A stretch of 7,655 nucleotides of DNA, from positions 1 through 7,655 of the forward strand of contig JAJFHI010000202.1 in the NCBI GenBank assembly GCA_021775715.1, written 5' to 3'. The translations under genes were made by a program, and so were the position numbers. The notes below the pieces were generated by a model. The model saw only the letters and a list, made by a program, of their open reading frames with translations, searched no databases and was not told the origin of the DNA. Below, one piece after another: positions 1 through 6,833 of the stretch. Numbering within the stretch: the stretch's first letter is position 1; the number at the start of each line of letters is the position of its first letter. The DNA is from Hyphomicrobiaceae bacterium. Lineage in GTDB: Bacteria > Pseudomonadota > Alphaproteobacteria > Rhizobiales > Hyphomicrobiaceae.

Positions 1-720
1 ATCTCGAAGGTCAGCATCATTCTTCTTACTGGACAGGAGAGTGACGTTGGTGATTTCCGGGCGACCGACACGGTCAAATCGGACGCCTGGGATATTCGAA
101 CTGTCCTGCTTGTAGGATTCAGCGGCAATAGCCAGCAGTCCGAAATCGCCACCGAAAAGCTTTGGCCGGTCAATTTCCATTACAATGCTTAAAGCGTTCA
201 AAGAAGCCATCGTATTGGATTTTGTTGGTTCCGGAAGTTTTGCTTCATGCAATATCCGCGTTGACCAGTCGTTGTCGAAGAAAAATGGATCAGAACGGCG
301 ACCGAAAAACAGACTAAAATCAACGGATGACGCAGCGGCGTCGCGCGTGGTTGTCGCCATAAGTTTGTTGCTGCTCGTGCACATGACGGAATGATCGGGT
401 CCATGGTCATCATTGAAGCGGCAATCGATACGTACTTCATCTGACATGGAAAAAACCGGCCGGGCGCCGTTTGTATTCACGTCGACCTTTCGAATGATTA
501 CGCCATAACTGACTTTCGAAGAGAAATGCCCGCTTGAAGACACAAATGGATACACATTCAGGACCAAGCTGATGCCCTTGCCGTTCGGAGACGGGAAAGC
601 ATAGAGATCAGAAATGTCAGCGACACCATTTTTAGTGGTGACCGGCCCGTCAATATGATCACTGGAAAAAGCCGGGGCAGAACCAAGCCAAGCCACCATC
701 AGAATTGTTATGATACGCAT
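1..720 (-). CDS. DUF4331 family exported protein, N-terminal 240 residues (C-terminus beyond left edge)
   Basis: The minus strand is open from the ATG at 720 to the window edge without a stop, giving 240 codons. Residues 1-17 form a signal peptide: a short basic start, a hydrophobic core and an APA cleavage motif at 15-17. The mature start (SDHIDGP, 20-26) and ADISDLYAF (34-42) resemble the opening of DUF4331 proteins. Later family-like stretches are FFGRRSDPFFFD (138-149) and RVGRPEITNV (217-226). The start is supported by GAAGG at 728-732, seven bases upstream. DUF4331 has no established enzymatic role, and the protein is probably periplasmic or secreted. It lies 187 bases downstream of the RoxA-like cytochrome on the same strand, so it may be co-transcribed or have its own promoter in that gap. 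The family call is firm; the function is unknown. Confidence 0.85.
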   Translation of the reverse strand, partial: MRIITILMVAWLGSAPAFSSDHIDGPVTTKNGVADISDLYAFPSPNGKGISLVLNVYPFVSSSGHFSSKVSYGVIIRKVDVNTNGARPVFSMSDEVRIDCRFNDDHGPDHSVMCTSSNKLMATTTRDAAASSVDFSLFFGRRSDPFFFDNDWSTRILHEAKLPEPTKSNTMASLNALSIVMEIDRPKLFGGDFGLLAIAAESYKQDSSNIPGVRFDRVGRPEITNVTLLSSKKNDADLRD

Positions 721-787
721 GACCCTGCCTTCGCCTTGATACAAACCGTCCACTATCGCCTACTGGCGACTTGGGTACTTAGTTCTG

Positions 788-829
788 TGAGCCGTGTCCC
801 ACTTCCCAAAGAAGAATCTTAACGGCTCA
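788..829. repeat. 8-bp perfect inverted repeat with 26-base spacer
   Basis: TGAGCCGT (788-795) and ACGGCTCA (822-829) are perfect reverse complements. A smaller CTTC/GAAG stem can form inside the spacer on the minus strand. The structure lies between the RoxA-like gene and the DUF4331 gene, about 70 bases upstream of the latter's start. No T-run follows either arm, so it is not a convincing intrinsic terminator. It could be a leader hairpin or an operator. Confidence 0.35.
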
Positions 830-846
830 TATTTGTATATTACAAA
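816..846 (-). promoter_or_regulatory. Candidate promoter for the DUF4331 gene with overlapping TTTGTA/TACAAA dyad
   Basis: On the minus strand TTGTAA (845-840) and TAAGAT (821-816) are separated by 18 bases, each matching four of six sigma70 consensus positions. The -35 element lies inside a perfect dyad, TTTGTA (832-837) and TACAAA (841-846), with a three-base centre. A dyad over a -35 element is a typical operator position. The match is weak, and readthrough from the upstream cytochrome gene could serve instead. Confidence 0.28.
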
Positions 847-907
847 GGTGTTTCATCGCAGCATTCGCGTCGCCTACGACCCTTGTCCGCGTCACGCCTC
901 TGCATGA

Positions 908-2938
908 CTACAATGTCTTGAGGTATGCGACGAGTGCCATGCGATCATCGTGTGTAAGCTTGGCATTAAAGTAATTATGGCCTGCATTGGTGTTGCCATC
1001 AACATGGCCAAGCCTGTCGCCATTTTGCCAACGCGATACGAATAAGAACGAGTTGTCTTTGCTCTTCTCTGTGACGTAGCCCACTTTCGCGGGATCATAT
1101 TCATAGCTTCCCATATAGAAAGACGTAGGTCGTTTGTTGGGAGGCAAAAGAAGATCATACAGCGTGGGGACCGAACCGTTGTGTAGGTAAGGAGCGGTTG
1201 CCCAGATGCCATTTAGTGGACGGCTTGTATAATTGAGAATGTTCACTTTGTCGGACATTGTGGCCAACGCCCGCGCTACTTTCTCACAATTTTTTAGTTT
1301 TTGCGTTTTGTGAGGCGGTCGCTCGTAGACATTCAACGACTTCATCCCATCGAAGACAGTCGTGCCCTGAATATCAACCGATACTCCTTCAGGAATCCTC
1401 GCCAAGTTGAGAAAATGGTTCCCAATAATCGTCGCAAGACTGTTTTGCTGTGCACCTAATACGCCGGCAACGGTCAGTGTCAGCAATTTGTTTGAATCTG
1501 TTTCCCTGCCAAGCTGTAGCTTATCCTTACGACCGATCGATTCAAAATCAACAATTACAGGTTTTTCGCTACTCCACATGCCCGTCTTGGATCTATCGAG
1601 ATAGGAGTTGCACGCCATCCAAGGATCTGTTGATGGTGGCGTGATTTTTTTCTCGTGAACAGATGCAGGAAGCTCCGCAAGACGTTCTTTGGCAATTGGA
1701 GTGACTCCAATAAACTCATTGTCTTGGAGGTGAATATCTCGCTCAGTGTCTTGTCGATCGACAACGTCATGGCAGACAAGACAGTATTCTTGGTAGAGGA
1801 CACGACCTTCCCCAACGAGCTTGGCATCCTTTGTTTTTTCTTCCTCAGTGAACGGCCCGAAAATTGATGTTGGCCATTTAGGCGACCGGAGGTTCCGAAG
1901 TTGCTCCTCTAGAACGTAAATGTTCTCGACGCTGATACTCGAGGCAAAGCCGTCCGTGCCTAATTCGTTCTTTAACACCACGTCACCAAAAACACCGATG
2001 ACCTCGCCAGTGTTTCGCGCAAGCGCGCCAGCATCAATTCCCCAAAACTTGAATTTGGGAGCAATTCCGTTGTACTGCACCTTGTTATACTGCGGCGCAC
2101 TCCAAATAAACGGTATGCTCACAGGGGCGTCGGGCGGGTTGAACTTCTGCTCCTTATCGTCGACAAGCAATGCAACCTTATTGAAAATACGACCGAACGC
2201 GTCGATCCGGCCAAAGCCATCCTTGGTATGAAGCTGGTTAGCATTGGCTTCCTGTTTTTGCCAATCGAGCAGATCCGCAAATACTTTACGCAACATTTTT
2301 TTGTTTTCGGCATCCGCTGCGTCTGCTGCCAAAACTTTGGCTTCGAATCTTTTCCATTTGTCAGTGTCGTCAAAAGTTTGCTGAAGCGAACGATTGAGCA
2401 CCTCAACAAAAGATTGAAAATCGATCATGGCCTGCCCGCCGTCGACCCTGATATCCGCGCCCTTGTATGTGATCTTTGAAGTGTGACAGGCAGCACAATT
2501 GAGGCCGACCCAATGTTCACTGTTGCTCTGGTTTTTTTTCCACCGGATCCGCGTTCTAATGAGATGCTCATCTGATCGATCGTCAATTGAAAATCCGACA
2601 GCGAGTTGAGCGTAGCTGTCTCGATCTGGAAGTTTCACGCGTCTCGGAATAAACCTGAGTTGAGAAATGTGTTGGGGCGCCATAAACAAATCTTTAGAAT
2701 CTGGCGCTTCCAGAGCTTCGAGCCAATCCAAAGGCATCAGACGGGAACCTTGCGTTGCCCCATACCAATAAGATCTATTTTCCTCGCTCCAACCTTGATC
2801 CAACTCAGCAATAAGCTTTGGATCGTCCGGAGAAACCGGTGCCACAAACGCAAGATGCGTGACGAAGAAACGAAGAAGGCCGACCGCTGCCACCACTACA
2901 AACAAAAGCACCAAAAGAAACTTTGTGACTTTTTTCAT
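908..2938 (-). CDS. RoxA-like di-haem cytochrome c (rubber oxygenase / cytochrome c peroxidase superfamily)
   Basis: This is a 676-residue exported haem protein. Residues 1-6 are basic and 7-27 strongly hydrophobic, forming a signal peptide or uncleaved anchor; no clear lipobox is present. Two c-type haem sites are visible, CAACH at 148-152 and CLVCH at 386-390. Between them are GFGRIDAFGR (241-250) and a PFIWSAP stretch with W279. The C-terminal domain has RPLNGIWATAPYLHNGS (573-589) and NAGH (651-654), then ends in AYLKTL. Known rubber oxygenase RoxA has nearly the same length (about 678 residues) and two haems, and uses O2 to cleave polyisoprene. Relatives include MauG and bacterial di-haem peroxidases. 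H654 is a candidate distal ligand for haem 2, with H586 an alternative. Two further cysteines (C443, C551) may form a disulfide. The fold and haem count are solid. Oxygenase rather than peroxidase activity, and the substrate, are inference. The ribosome-binding site is weak (GCGGA about 10 bases upstream), but the signal sequence fixes the start. Confidence 0.88.
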   Translation of the reverse strand: MKKVTKFLLVLLFVVVAAVGLLRFFVTHLAFVAPVSPDDPKLIAELDQGWSEENRSYWYGATQGSRLMPLDWLEALEAPDSKDLFMAPQHISQLRFIPRRVKLPDRDSYAQLAVGFSIDDRSDEHLIRTRIRWKKNQSNSEHWVGLNCAACHTSKITYKGADIRVDGGQAMIDFQSFVEVLNRSLQQTFDDTDKWKRFEAKVLAADAADAENKKMLRKVFADLLDWQKQEANANQLHTKDGFGRIDAFGRIFNKVALLVDDKEQKFNPPDAPVSIPFIWSAPQYNKVQYNGIAPKFKFWGIDAGALARNTGEVIGVFGDVVLKNELGTDGFASSISVENIYVLEEQLRNLRSPKWPTSIFGPFTEEEKTKDAKLVGEGRVLYQEYCLVCHDVVDRQDTERDIHLQDNEFIGVTPIAKERLAELPASVHEKKITPPSTDPWMACNSYLDRSKTGMWSSEKPVIVDFESIGRKDKLQLGRETDSNKLLTLTVAGVLGAQQNSLATIIGNHFLNLARIPEGVSVDIQGTTVFDGMKSLNVYERPPHKTQKLKNCEKVARALATMSDKVNILNYTSRPLNGIWATAPYLHNGSVPTLYDLLLPPNKRPTSFYMGSYEYDPAKVGYVTEKSKDNSFLFVSRWQNGDRLGHVDGNTNAGHNYFNAKLTHDDRMALVAYLKTL

Positions 2939-2956
2939 TGAGTGTTTTCCGCGCTA

Positions 2957-2966
2957 AAAGGAGGTG
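2957..2966 (-). promoter_or_regulatory. Anti-Shine-Dalgarno-like sequence in the leader of the RoxA-like gene
   Basis: The minus strand reads CACCTCCTTT here, the same ten bases as the conserved 3' end of 16S rRNA that carries the anti-Shine-Dalgarno core. It ends 18 bases before the start codon at 2938. In the transcript it could pair with purine-rich sequence near a start and affect translation. The complementary strand is a perfect Shine-Dalgarno sequence but has no well-placed start codon. A regulatory role is speculative. Confidence 0.25.
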
Positions 2967-3060
2967 CTTTTTTCCGACGTTGCCTAGTCTGCAGTTTTCT
3001 TGCAGCCCGGATTTTTCAGTCGCATTCCAGGCTACGAGCATTTTTATGGGTAATTGAAAT

Positions 3061-3089
3061 ATTGTAGCTTGACCACCAAGCGCTAGCAA
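3061..3089 (-). promoter_or_regulatory. Candidate sigma70-type promoter for the RoxA-like cytochrome gene
   Basis: On the minus strand TTGCTA (3089-3084) and TACAAT (3066-3061) are separated by exactly 17 bases. They match four and five of six consensus positions. Transcription would start near 3054 and leave a leader of about 115 bases before the ATG at 2938. This suggests the RoxA-like gene can be expressed independently of the lipoprotein cytochrome 500 bases upstream. Confidence 0.5.
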
Positions 3090-3438
3090 CTGCGAAACCT
3101 ATCCTAACGCAACGCTTTTCCAAATCACGGCGCCGTTATCGATTTTTTTGGAATGTTCGATTAATCGCGAAAACGCACAACTGGCCGACTAACTTACAGC
3201 AACAGCAATCTCGTAAAATTTTCTTCGGTGGGCACCTTAGGAGCCGTCAATTTATTCGGGCGCTGCGATATGACAGTTGGGCCAGGGTTCAAGTTGGTCC
3301 AGTCAGTTGCCGGCAGGTTTAGCCCGCACGGGCATTAAGGGTTGGTATGCCCAAGAGCCAGTCCCAACGGCACCAACATCGGCTAACAATTCGCGGGTCC
3401 TACGTCAGCGTCAATCGCCAAACGGCACCAGATCACCA

Positions 3439-5283
3439 CTACAAGGTTTTAAGGTACTCTACGATTGCCTTAGCACCTTCCATGTCGTCCTCCCAATTTA
3501 GTTTATAAGTCCTGGTGCCCTCAGTGATATCTTCGTCGTGCCCTTTATTGCTAAATGTTGAGAAGCTTTGTGTGTCGAATGTATAGCCTGCGGTTCTTGT
3601 CCCATCATTATCTGCAGAGGTGGCCGGTTCCCATACAAACCCTAACAACTTCGTATCATAATCCAACCGGCTCTTTACGAATTGGTTCGGGCGTTCCCTT
3701 GGGACCAAAAGGTGATAGATCGTCGGCACCGATCCGTTATGCAGGTAAGGCGCGTCAGCCCAAACGCCGTTAAGCGGGCGCGCATTGTAGCCGTGCTGTT
3801 GATCAACAGGGGACATGACGAGGGATTCTTTTCCGTCGAGCGGCACACCGTCAAATTCGGCACAGGGCTTTACTTGCTGGCCAGCCAAATCAAGTGTTGT
3901 ATTTGCTGAGCATACGCTGGTGAAAAAGCCAATCGCGGCGGAGCGAATCGTGTTGCTCACGACATAACTCCGGTCCGAATTAGTACCCAAATTATTATAA
4001 ACCACGTCGTTGTGAGGCTGATGGCATTGGGCACAATTTTTCTCGAAGAGCGGTTGGCCTTTTTTTGCTAACGCGACGTCGACATCGAATGGGTACACCG
4101 TAGCCGGCAGCCCATCAAGCAATTCAACCGCGAATGCGGAGACGCGTATATCGTTGTTTTCCAAACCGATTGAAAGCTGCGCTGCAAGGTTTCTATACAT
4201 CGGAATTGGGATATTGCCGTTCCACTGCCCCCCGCCGCCTATCAGGGTTTTGTGGTCCTCATCCCAGCGACCTTTTCTTTTGCCCTGCTCCCATACAGAC
4301 ATAAAATCGGTTATTCCCGGTTTTGATGGCAAGATAAGCGATGCGATAATTCTGGTCCAAAAGCTTTTTTGTGCGTCGTTGTAAGCACCTATTGTGCCCA
4401 TACCGGTCGCATCAACCATTCCCGGGAAACCTTGCAAAGAGCGAGCTTTGATACTTTGGTAATTTGTATCCAGCAACACCTCGTAACCTGTGTATTCAGT
4501 CTCTGTTCGTTCGACGTATTTCTCAATAATGGCCCGCGACGTTTTTCTAAATAACTCTAGCTGTTTCTGTTCGTATTCTGCACCCAGGTTCAAATTTGCG
4601 GTTTGATAGTTTTGGTAAAAAAATACGTTGCTCGTTTTTTCAGTGTCGTCCAACGCCTTGAGAAAAGCTTCGTTAGCGAGATCAGTTTTTTTCTCGGCAT
4701 CTTTCTCGCCGCCGAATATTTTTTGTAGAGTCTGGTAGGACTTCACTCGGTACAGAGCGACGTTAAACTCGCTATTGATCCCGCCGTCCAAATAGGTAAA
4801 ACCGCCGTCCTTCTTGCGGACTCTTCCCGTGTGACAGGCCGCACAAGTAAAAGTCGCATAGTCGACTGTATCAACCATTTCCCGGTCCGAACTCGAACGG
4901 GAAAGCGCGCTGATTCCGATGCCACGTGCGATCGGATACCCCGGCTGCCGTTCATCCTTAAACAGTCCGACAATATCTAAAAAATTTTCTTCGCTGCCCC
5001 AAATTTCTGGTGCAATCTTTGGTAAGAGCTTCAATACAACGTATGGTACGCCGTCGGTGTTGCTAAACGCGAAGTTTGAAAACCAGTCAAAGGCCACCCG
5101 GTGTTCTGCAATATAAGCAGCCTTGGCATTGCGGCGTTGCAATTGCGTTTCTGTCCAATTGGTGGGTACCAGCGGAGCAACGGCAGGAGCCACGGCCTGT
5201 TTTTTGGCCGACTCTGTTCGATTGTCTTCACACCCAAGAAGAAAAGTGCAAGTCGCCAAAATCAATGCTGTTGTGTAATTCAT
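3439..5283 (-). CDS. Di-haem cytochrome c lipoprotein, RoxA / cytochrome c peroxidase superfamily
   Basis: This is a 614-residue predicted lipoprotein. A short hydrophobic signal ends in the lipobox LLGC (15-18), with C18 as the lipidated residue. Glu follows rather than Asp, so inner-membrane retention by the +2 rule is not indicated. An Ala/Pro/Val-rich linker covers 29-40. Haem sites are CAACH (147-151) and CAQCH (417-421). The signature RPLNGVWADAPYLHNGS (502-518) is shared almost exactly with the neighbouring RoxA-like protein, as is the EYLKTL end. H582 (NKGH) and H515 are candidate distal ligands. C458 and C474 may form a disulfide. The 270-residue spacing between haems exceeds that of the neighbour, because of an insert with a helical, charged stretch around 190-260. 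The two proteins are diverged paralogues. This one could be a peroxidase, an oxygenase or an electron carrier for its partner. The start is fixed by the lipoprotein signal although its ribosome-binding site is poor. It is transcribed divergently from the catalase-like gene. Confidence 0.87.
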   Translation of the reverse strand: MNYTTALILATCTFLLGCEDNRTESAKKQAVAPAVAPLVPTNWTETQLQRRNAKAAYIAEHRVAFDWFSNFAFSNTDGVPYVVLKLLPKIAPEIWGSEENFLDIVGLFKDERQPGYPIARGIGISALSRSSSDREMVDTVDYATFTCAACHTGRVRKKDGGFTYLDGGINSEFNVALYRVKSYQTLQKIFGGEKDAEKKTDLANEAFLKALDDTEKTSNVFFYQNYQTANLNLGAEYEQKQLELFRKTSRAIIEKYVERTETEYTGYEVLLDTNYQSIKARSLQGFPGMVDATGMGTIGAYNDAQKSFWTRIIASLILPSKPGITDFMSVWEQGKRKGRWDEDHKTLIGGGGQWNGNIPIPMYRNLAAQLSIGLENNDIRVSAFAVELLDGLPATVYPFDVDVALAKKGQPLFEKNCAQCHQPHNDVVYNNLGTNSDRSYVVSNTIRSAAIGFFTSVCSANTTLDLAGQQVKPCAEFDGVPLDGKESLVMSPVDQQHGYNARPLNGVWADAPYLHNGSVPTIYHLLVPRERPNQFVKSRLDYDTKLLGFVWEPATSADNDGTRTAGYTFDTQSFSTFSNKGHDEDITEGTRTYKLNWEDDMEGAKAIVEYLKTL

Positions 5284-5587
5284 GCTGAACTCAATATTGC
5301 GGGAAATTTATGGTGCAGGGACCGGTTTCTATTTGTGAACGCGGCACGACGGTGCCAATTTTCCCCAGCTTCTGCAAGAAAATACATCGTGAGCTGGGTA
5401 GTATCCATCACGTTCGCGGACCGCGTTCGAGGTTGCGAGCGTGCGGCATCACCTTCTAGCACGCGATCCGAAATCGTAATGGTGGCCTCACCACGCGGCG
5501 CTGTTTTCTCATACAGTATATTTTTAAAATGACGGGGCGAAATTCATGGCTTACCTTGCGAAACCCATGATCGGTCGCCAAGGAAGT

Positions 5588-5599
5588 TTCTGATCAGAA
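5588..5599. promoter_or_regulatory. Perfect 12-bp palindrome, candidate operator
   Basis: TTCTGATCAGAA is identical to its reverse complement. It lies 27 bases upstream of the candidate -35 element of the catalase-like gene, inside the divergent intergenic region. That is a usual place for a dimeric regulator to control one or both promoters. I do not recognise the motif as that of a named regulator. Confidence 0.35.
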
Positions 5600-5626
5600 G
5601 CCTTGCCTTTAGGAATTTGGAACGTA

Positions 5627-5655
5627 TTGAACCGGGTTGAAGCACTCGCTATTTT
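5627..5655 (+). promoter_or_regulatory. Candidate promoter for the catalase-like gene
   Basis: TTGAAC (5627-5632) and TATTTT (5650-5655) are 17 bases apart, each matching four of six sigma70 consensus positions. Transcription would begin near 5662, just before the ribosome-binding site. This placement argues against translation starting at the in-frame TTG at 5637 or ATG at 5658, which would lie upstream of the transcript start. Confidence 0.35.
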
Positions 5656-5666
5656 GCATGCAATTT

Positions 5667-5670
5667 GAGG
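5667..5670 (+). promoter_or_regulatory. Ribosome-binding site deciding the catalase-like start
   Basis: GAGG lies 11 bases upstream of the ATG at 5682. The TTG at 5637 and ATG at 5658 lack such a sequence, and they would add 15 or 8 residues before an otherwise well-formed basic and hydrophobic N-terminal segment. Confidence 0.5.
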
Positions 5671-5681
5671 TCTTGGTAAAA

Positions 5682-6833
5682 ATGAATTGGTTGAAACGAG
5701 GTAGAAGGACCGTAACACTCGTTGCACTATTTGTATCGGTAGGCCTTGGCGCCATTTGGTATTTGCCGCCTGCAACCGGCAAAGACGAGGTCGATGGCGC
5801 GGACGCAAAAGAAGCCGCGGCCATCAAAGAAGTCGTAGAAATTGCACTTGCTGAAATGCGAAAAAACTACAGTGGCAACAGCGGCATTGTAAGGCGAGAT
5901 GCACACGCTAAGGCACACGGTTGCGTCAAAGCCACTTTCAAAGTCGATACTCAAATTCCCTCGGAATTTGCCGTCGGTTCGTTTGCAAAATCCGGACACA
6001 CGTTCAAGGCCTGGGTTCGTTATTCAAACGGAGCGTTCCGGCCGAGATCCGATGATCAATATGACGGAAGAGGCATGGCGGTAAAGTTGTTGTATTCTGA
6101 GCCTGACAAGCCCTCTGGTGAGACAGCGGTGGCCTTAACGCATGATATTTTGATGATAGGTCATCCGATCTTTTTCTCGTCTGACCCGGCAGACTATCTT
6201 GAGTTTGCGAGAGCGGGAGGAATGACAGGAGACGGGATCGGTGAATTTTTTTTCCCCGGATATAACCCTTTTAATTGGCGAATTAGGCAAGCTTGGATCG
6301 GCTACCAGCTTTCAAGCAAAGAGATTGAGTCACCCCTTCGCATGACCTACTTTTCGATCGTGCCATTTACGTTCGGTGATAGTCTCCACATAAAATATTC
6401 CAGCCGTCGTCGGCAATGCCCTGGTGCGAGTGCAAGCAAAGATATCAATATCGACAAGAGTGATCCCGATTATCTCCGCAAAGCAATGGAGAGTGAACTC
6501 AAAGATCGGTCGGTTTGTTTTGACCTCTTGGCGCAAAAGCGAACAGGCTCACTGCCTATCAATGACGCCACGGTTGAATGGCCCGAGGCCGATGCCCCGT
6601 TTCAACTCCTTGGGTTGATAAAGATTCCAAGCCAAGATTTTTCCAAACCGGCGCGCACAAATTTTTGCGAGAACACATCATTCAATCCATTCAACACACC
6701 TGCCGGAATCACGCCAGCTGGTGGGATCAATCGCATGAGACAAGCGGTCTATAAGGCGATATCGAAACATCGGCGGGAAAGAAACAGTGTCGATGCACCT
6801 GACGCACATGCCATGTGGGACTCCGGGGAATAA
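5682..6833 (+). CDS. Membrane-anchored catalase-like haem protein
   Basis: This is a 383-residue protein from the ATG at 5682. Residues 1-9 are basic (MNWLKRGRR) and about 10-28 form a membrane anchor or signal, so the haem domain is exported. Catalase-fold landmarks follow in order. RRDAHAK (71-77) carries the distal His, H75, matching the R-x-x-H-A-K of catalases. WVRYSNG (111-117) and DGRGMAVK (128-135) match the core. GHPIFF (160-165) corresponds to the catalase NTPxFF segment. Near the C-terminus, GGINRMRQAVY (347-357) supplies the proximal Tyr ligand Y357 with R353 in R-x-x-x-Y. It is shorter than classical catalases (about 480 or more residues). It resembles the minimal branch of SrpA-like proteins and allene oxide synthase-type domains, several members of which act on organic or fatty-acid hydroperoxides. 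The usual distal Asn appears replaced by G160. It is transcribed divergently from the cytochrome lipoprotein. The fold is certain enough; the substrate (H2O2 or lipid hydroperoxide) is not. Confidence 0.85.
   Translation: MNWLKRGRRTVTLVALFVSVGLGAIWYLPPATGKDEVDGADAKEAAAIKEVVEIALAEMRKNYSGNSGIVRRDAHAKAHGCVKATFKVDTQIPSEFAVGSFAKSGHTFKAWVRYSNGAFRPRSDDQYDGRGMAVKLLYSEPDKPSGETAVALTHDILMIGHPIFFSSDPADYLEFARAGGMTGDGIGEFFFPGYNPFNWRIRQAWIGYQLSSKEIESPLRMTYFSIVPFTFGDSLHIKYSSRRRQCPGASASKDINIDKSDPDYLRKAMESELKDRSVCFDLLAQKRTGSLPINDATVEWPEADAPFQLLGLIKIPSQDFSKPARTNFCENTSFNPFNTPAGITPAGGINRMRQAVYKAISKHRRERNSVDAPDAHAMWDSGE

Larger units (their letters stand above)
2939..3438. other. 500-base non-coding stretch between the two cytochrome genes
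   Basis: I see no gene here. On the minus strand the stretch holds the downstream region of the lipoprotein cytochrome and the promoter and leader of the RoxA-like gene. It contains a perfect 10-bp palindrome CGATTAATCG (3158-3167). It also has overlapping small hairpins at 3322-3352: GCCCGCACGGGC, and GGGCAT/ATGCCC around an 11-base loop. None is followed by a T-run, so no intrinsic terminator is claimed. A 46-codon minus-strand frame ending near 3198 has no convincing start and no recognisable product. Confidence 0.5.
5284..5681. other. Divergent intergenic region between cytochrome lipoprotein and catalase-like genes
   Basis: These 398 bases separate two genes transcribed away from each other and should hold both promoters. 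Visible elements are a GGCAC/GTGCC dyad with a four-base centre (5343-5356), an AT-rich block around 5513-5530 with TATACT on the minus strand, the palindrome at 5588-5599 and the plus-strand promoter at 5627-5655. No convincing -35 partner was found for the minus-strand TATACT. A 60-codon minus-strand frame with a GTG start at 5462 ends on the ATG of the lipoprotein gene in an ATGA overlap. Its product is unrecognised and it is not called as a gene. Confidence 0.55.

Noticed and set aside
3198..3335. Roughly 46-codon minus-strand frame rich in Pro, Thr and Asn between the cytochromes
   Set aside because: It is bounded by stops, has no start codon with a ribosome-binding site, and matches no family I recognise.
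5342..5358. Sigma54-like promoter (TGGCAC followed by TGCC on the minus strand)
   Set aside because: The -24 and -12 elements are one base too close, and sigma54 spacing is strict; it is better read as a GGCAC/GTGCC dyad.
5280..5462. 60-codon minus-strand frame overlapping the cytochrome lipoprotein start by ATGA
   Set aside because: The overlap suggests coupling, but the frame begins with GTG, has no recognisable domain or signal, and is no longer than expected by chance.
5101..5532. 143-codon plus-strand frame across the 5' end of the cytochrome lipoprotein gene
   Set aside because: It lies largely antisense to a certain gene and encodes a Cys/Ser-rich sequence without family features.
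5637..5681. Upstream in-frame starts (TTG 5637, ATG 5658) for the catalase-like gene
   Set aside because: They lack a ribosome-binding site, overlap or precede the candidate promoter, and add residues before a well-formed N-terminal anchor; the ATG at 5682 has GAGG in front.
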